Below are positions 61,502 through 64,000 of a DNA stretch of 64,000 nt, one piece after another (positions within the stretch are counted from its first letter, which is position 1; each line of letters begins with the position of its first letter). The stretch covers positions 87,932 through 151,931 of the forward strand of contig DASQAF010000017.1 of the NCBI GenBank assembly GCA_035635855.1, in the 5' to 3' direction. Origin of the DNA: UBA11740 sp035635855 (GTDB taxonomy: Bacteria; Acidobacteriota; Blastocatellia; Pyrinomonadales; Pyrinomonadaceae). A program made the translations under genes and the position numbers. The notes below the pieces were generated by a model that did no database searches, was not told the DNA's origin, and worked only from the letters and a program-made list of their open reading frames with translations.

Positions 61502-63241
61502 ATGATGATCATACATCCCGAAAAGACACTTGGCCAATTATTCGAAGCCCTACTTGAGAAAGATGGCATCCTTCAGTCTCGTAGGGGCCCCATAAAGACT
61601 GCTCTCAAACACTATTCTCGATTGTTAGGCTCCAACAATTTCCATGAATGCCCTTTCGAGACTTACTTTCAGAGCAATCACGCGAGGAACCGCCTAATCG
61701 ACGAGGGTGCGAGTAGGACAAACGCCGACAAAAGAAATGGTTCGATTCATCTTGGTCAAGATGCGATCAGGAATCTGAAGAACAATGTCAGTTTCGCCCT
61801 GAGAAGGGCCGTGGAGTTAGGGATCATCTCCCCGCAACAAGAGCTCCTTAGTGCAAAGACTCAACCCAGGAACTTCCATAAACGCCCGCTGCGACACGAA
61901 TACGTGATTTCCAGTAAATATATATTGGATCCAATTCCGATAGGGCTAACGAAAGAAGTAAGCGAATACGAAGTGTGGAGTACCAAGATCGTAAATCCGG
62001 CGCGCCCTGGAAATCTTCTAAAACGCCAGGCAAGCTTTAAAAGCCACCGTCGGGACCTACTTCAGCTAGCTGGCTATTTAGTAAAGTTTAAGGGCTTCGA
62101 CCGTGATTCGATTACATTGACGACGCTCATTACCGGGAGCAACCCCTTCGATTTCCTAACATGGTATATCGAGCGGCAGGGAAGGGTCACAAGGGGCGCC
62201 ATCTTACACCTTGCAGTGGTTACTGTTCTTGCTAGGTATCTCTTAATCACCGCCCATGCTGATGAGAAGGCGGAAGTCCGGGAAATAGTCGAGGAATTAG
62301 ATCGGTTTAGGTCCACACTGGGTCTCCCAGTAGCGGTGGTTGATAAGAGTAAGCGTTGGTTAAGCCTTAGCGAACTCGAGAGGGTTCGACTATCAGTTTA
62401 TCCTTTGAATGCGCGAAGGGTTGCGGAGTTGGCTGAGGGAACTCGCCAGAGTCTTCTCCGACGTAAAGGATGCAGTTCCAGTGGAAATGGCCGGGGTTAC
62501 GCTAGTGCCGTCCTAACGTCACTGCTGATAGGACTAGACATAAGAATACCTCTTAGACAGAGAAACCTGCGGGAGATGCTGTGGAACCCTGCGAATCCAG
62601 AGGATGGTCAAAACCTCTATCGCCACCATGGAAACTGGTATTTGCGTTTCTCAGGAAAAGAACTAAAGGTATCTTTTAGAAGAGGAGCTGTAAACTCGAT
62701 CGAGCATGAGTTTCCCAGCGATTTGGCCAACCTTTTGGAAGAGTGGCTCTGGACGTGGAGACCTCTTCAGCTATCCGGCCAAAAGGAGCGCCAGAAAGGT
62801 AATGAGTGTTCTAGGAATGGTCAAGAGTTCGTATTTCTTAACATGCGCGGCGGGCCGCTTACCTCCTTCCGAGTAAATGAAGCTTTTCAAAACGCAACGT
62901 ACAAATTCACCGGAACCGCCGTAAACGTGCATATGATTCGTACAATTTGGGCGACAGAATATATCAAAGCCACGAGAAATGTGATTGATGCTGCTTTTAT
63001 GCTTGGCGACACCGTGGAAACAGTATTGAAAAGTTACGCCAAACTTCTGGACCAGGATTGCGGAAAGAGGGCTAGTCAATGGGTGGCGAAAACACTCAAG
63101 AATGAGCCGCCGTCGGTGAATGGTAATTCAGGCATTTCCCACGACAAGCTTGAAAAGATCCTTCGTATGCTGAAAGCTGGTTTGCCAGAGGGAAATTCCG
63201 ACGAACAACTTCTGCACTCGATGAAGGATCTCCTAAAATGA
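61502..63241 (+). CDS. divergent tyrosine recombinase / integrase
   Basis: The ATG at 61502, with GGAG 8 nt upstream, gives 579 residues (the frame opens 16 codons earlier). The C-terminal catalytic part shows an Arg-containing 'LLIGLDIRIPLRQRNLREML' (box I-like), 'NVHMIRTIWATEY' (HxxR, box II) and 'TVETVLKSYAKL' with the likely nucleophile Tyr. The long N-terminal region would bind DNA arms. Larger and more diverged than XerC/D or lambda-type integrases; family assigned from the H-x-x-R...Y layout. With the Xis-type genes on both sides it marks a mobile element. Confidence 0.75.
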   Translation: MMIIHPEKTLGQLFEALLEKDGILQSRRGPIKTALKHYSRLLGSNNFHECPFETYFQSNHARNRLIDEGASRTNADKRNGSIHLGQDAIRNLKNNVSFALRRAVELGIISPQQELLSAKTQPRNFHKRPLRHEYVISSKYILDPIPIGLTKEVSEYEVWSTKIVNPARPGNLLKRQASFKSHRRDLLQLAGYLVKFKGFDRDSITLTTLITGSNPFDFLTWYIERQGRVTRGAILHLAVVTVLARYLLITAHADEKAEVREIVEELDRFRSTLGLPVAVVDKSKRWLSLSELERVRLSVYPLNARRVAELAEGTRQSLLRRKGCSSSGNGRGYASAVLTSLLIGLDIRIPLRQRNLREMLWNPANPEDGQNLYRHHGNWYLRFSGKELKVSFRRGAVNSIEHEFPSDLANLLEEWLWTWRPLQLSGQKERQKGNECSRNGQEFVFLNMRGGPLTSFRVNEAFQNATYKFTGTAVNVHMIRTIWATEYIKATRNVIDAAFMLGDTVETVLKSYAKLLDQDCGKRASQWVAKTLKNEPPSVNGNSGISHDKLEKILRMLKAGLPEGNSDEQLLHSMKDLLK

Positions 63242-63870
63242 GCCGAGCTTCATGCCAGCAATCTGAGGGGGTGTAAGCAAATGCCGACAATCTCAGCAGA
63301 TGCCTGTCAGCGAACGCGAACACCCCAAGTCTATTAAAGTCTTACCAGCTTCCTACCTCGAGAATTGAGACCAGCTCCTGAGCAAAAACAAACCTCTAAT
63401 TAGTGACGCGATGAAGTTCACACCAGGTTTTTTCACAATGAGTCCGATCAAAATAAAGACTGACTGATTATTCTCCCTTACGGCACGGAACGTGCGGTAA
63501 GGGATCATTGCCGAGAACACGCCGAAGACGATTGGGTTCTCTAGCACGAATAGCCGATCTTTCAGAATCAGGTAATAGAGGAACAGCAGACGCATTGAGC
63601 GGGCAATACCTCGAGTGGCCCTTCTCACAGCTTCAAACAACACTCCCTAAAAAGCGGCGGTTGGCCATAACGGGAGAGGAGAGCTTAAGAGCTTTGTTGC
63701 TACTGCAGTCTTCCAGAAGTTGTCGGAAGGGCTTCGGGAAAATCCCAACAGAGCCACATCCGCGAAACAAGATGCCGTACTGCCCGGCTGCCCAATTAAA
63801 CATCTATAGCGACCGTAAACGACCGGGGAACCATCTCAGTTCCCCGCCGGCCAAACAGGAGATCTTAATA
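63242..63870. other. 630-nt interval without a supported gene
   Basis: A 96-codon minus-strand frame (63353-63643) would encode a basic, hydrophobic peptide but lacks a clear ribosome site or homology, so I do not call it. AGGAGA at 63858-63863 serves the partial gene at the right end. Confidence 0.4.
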
Positions 63871-64000
63871 TGTCCCTCATTCGCTCTAAGCGATCAAACA
63901 GATTCGAGCAAAAGTACCTTTCTGTTGCCGAGCTCGCCACCCGTTGGAGCGTCTCTCCAAGCGCCATATATTCTCGAAAGTGTGGGACGAGCGCGCTCTC
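63871..64000 (+). CDS. second excisionase-type HTH protein (partial)
   Basis: ATG at 63871 preceded by AGGAGA at 7 nt; 43 residues are visible before the window ends. 'YLSVAELATRWSVSPSAIYSRK' is the start of an HTH_17-type excisionase/DNA-binding domain. A different protein from the 61041 one. Its presence just after the recombinase suggests further element genes beyond the window. Confidence 0.75.

Noticed and set aside
63353..63643. 96-codon hydrophobic minus-strand frame
   Set aside because: Hydrophobic stretches arise easily by chance in this region; no start signal or family resemblance.
1..64000. CRISPR array or insertion sequence
   Set aside because: No regularly spaced direct repeats and no transposase frame were found in reading the window.

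Overview
The window looks like a chromosomal segment of moderate to high GC from a free-living, probably soil-dwelling bacterium. Codon use, REP-like palindromes (including the GTGVPPV-type insertion in gltB), the gltBD-ilvBNCD gene order and the hisZ/short-hisG pairing remind me of Acidobacteriota (Blastocatellia-like). That placement is inference from memory; no rRNA or marker phylogeny could be run.

Region 1 (1-7.5 kb): the tail of a histidine kinase and a NarL-type response regulator, a frameshifted PilZ gene, a large secreted adhesin-like protein, and a convergent secreted M11-type metalloprotease with a class I cyclic-di-GMP riboswitch in its leader. A second, truncated PilZ tail lies just beyond. 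The block has a c-di-GMP/surface theme.

Region 2 (7.5-30 kb): core nitrogen and branched-chain amino-acid metabolism. On the minus strand gltB-gltD-ilvB-ilvN-ilvC-ilvD runs into a decayed citramalate synthase gene, followed by a LacI-ROK fusion regulator. On the plus strand are glnD-glnK-amt, a LysR regulator and a NifA-like sigma54 activator. Together these cover ammonium uptake, PII signalling and glutamate synthesis feeding transamination.

Region 3 (30-38.7 kb): a compact, complete histidine operon hisZ-G-D-C-B-H-F-IE-N-A on the minus strand. It is preceded by a consensus promoter, a short leader peptide with nine His codons and a strong intrinsic terminator, which together form a classical attenuation control region.

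Region 4 (38.7-42.5 kb): a transition zone with an S24 repressor remnant, a tRNA-Leu-like 3' fragment that also occurs at 7.2 kb, a PASTA protein, a winged-helix gene with an apparently leaderless promoter and palindromic operator, an ECF sigma factor/membrane protein pair and a small membrane protein.

Region 5 (42.7-58.5 kb): a defence-like island. On the plus strand: a sigma factor, an HTH protein, an ImmA/IrrE metallopeptidase (resembling the CapH/CapP regulators), then a ubiquitin-like protein, an E2-like protein, a JAB/MPN isopeptidase and an E1-like enzyme. This is a complete bacterial ubiquitin-like conjugation cassette. Convergent to it on the minus strand is a three-gene operon: a NERD-pseudokinase-kinase-P-loop protein, a 604-residue protein of unknown function and a 1679-residue HerA/FtsK-like ATPase. 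It resembles the PglW or MAD6-MAD7-MAD8 type of defence module, but no methyltransferase is seen here.

Region 6 (58.5-64 kb): mobile-element functions: a structured non-coding stretch, a TOPRIM primase-like protein, an excisionase-type HTH, a divergent tyrosine recombinase and the start of a second excisionase-type HTH at the window edge. The island in regions 5-6 was therefore probably acquired horizontally.
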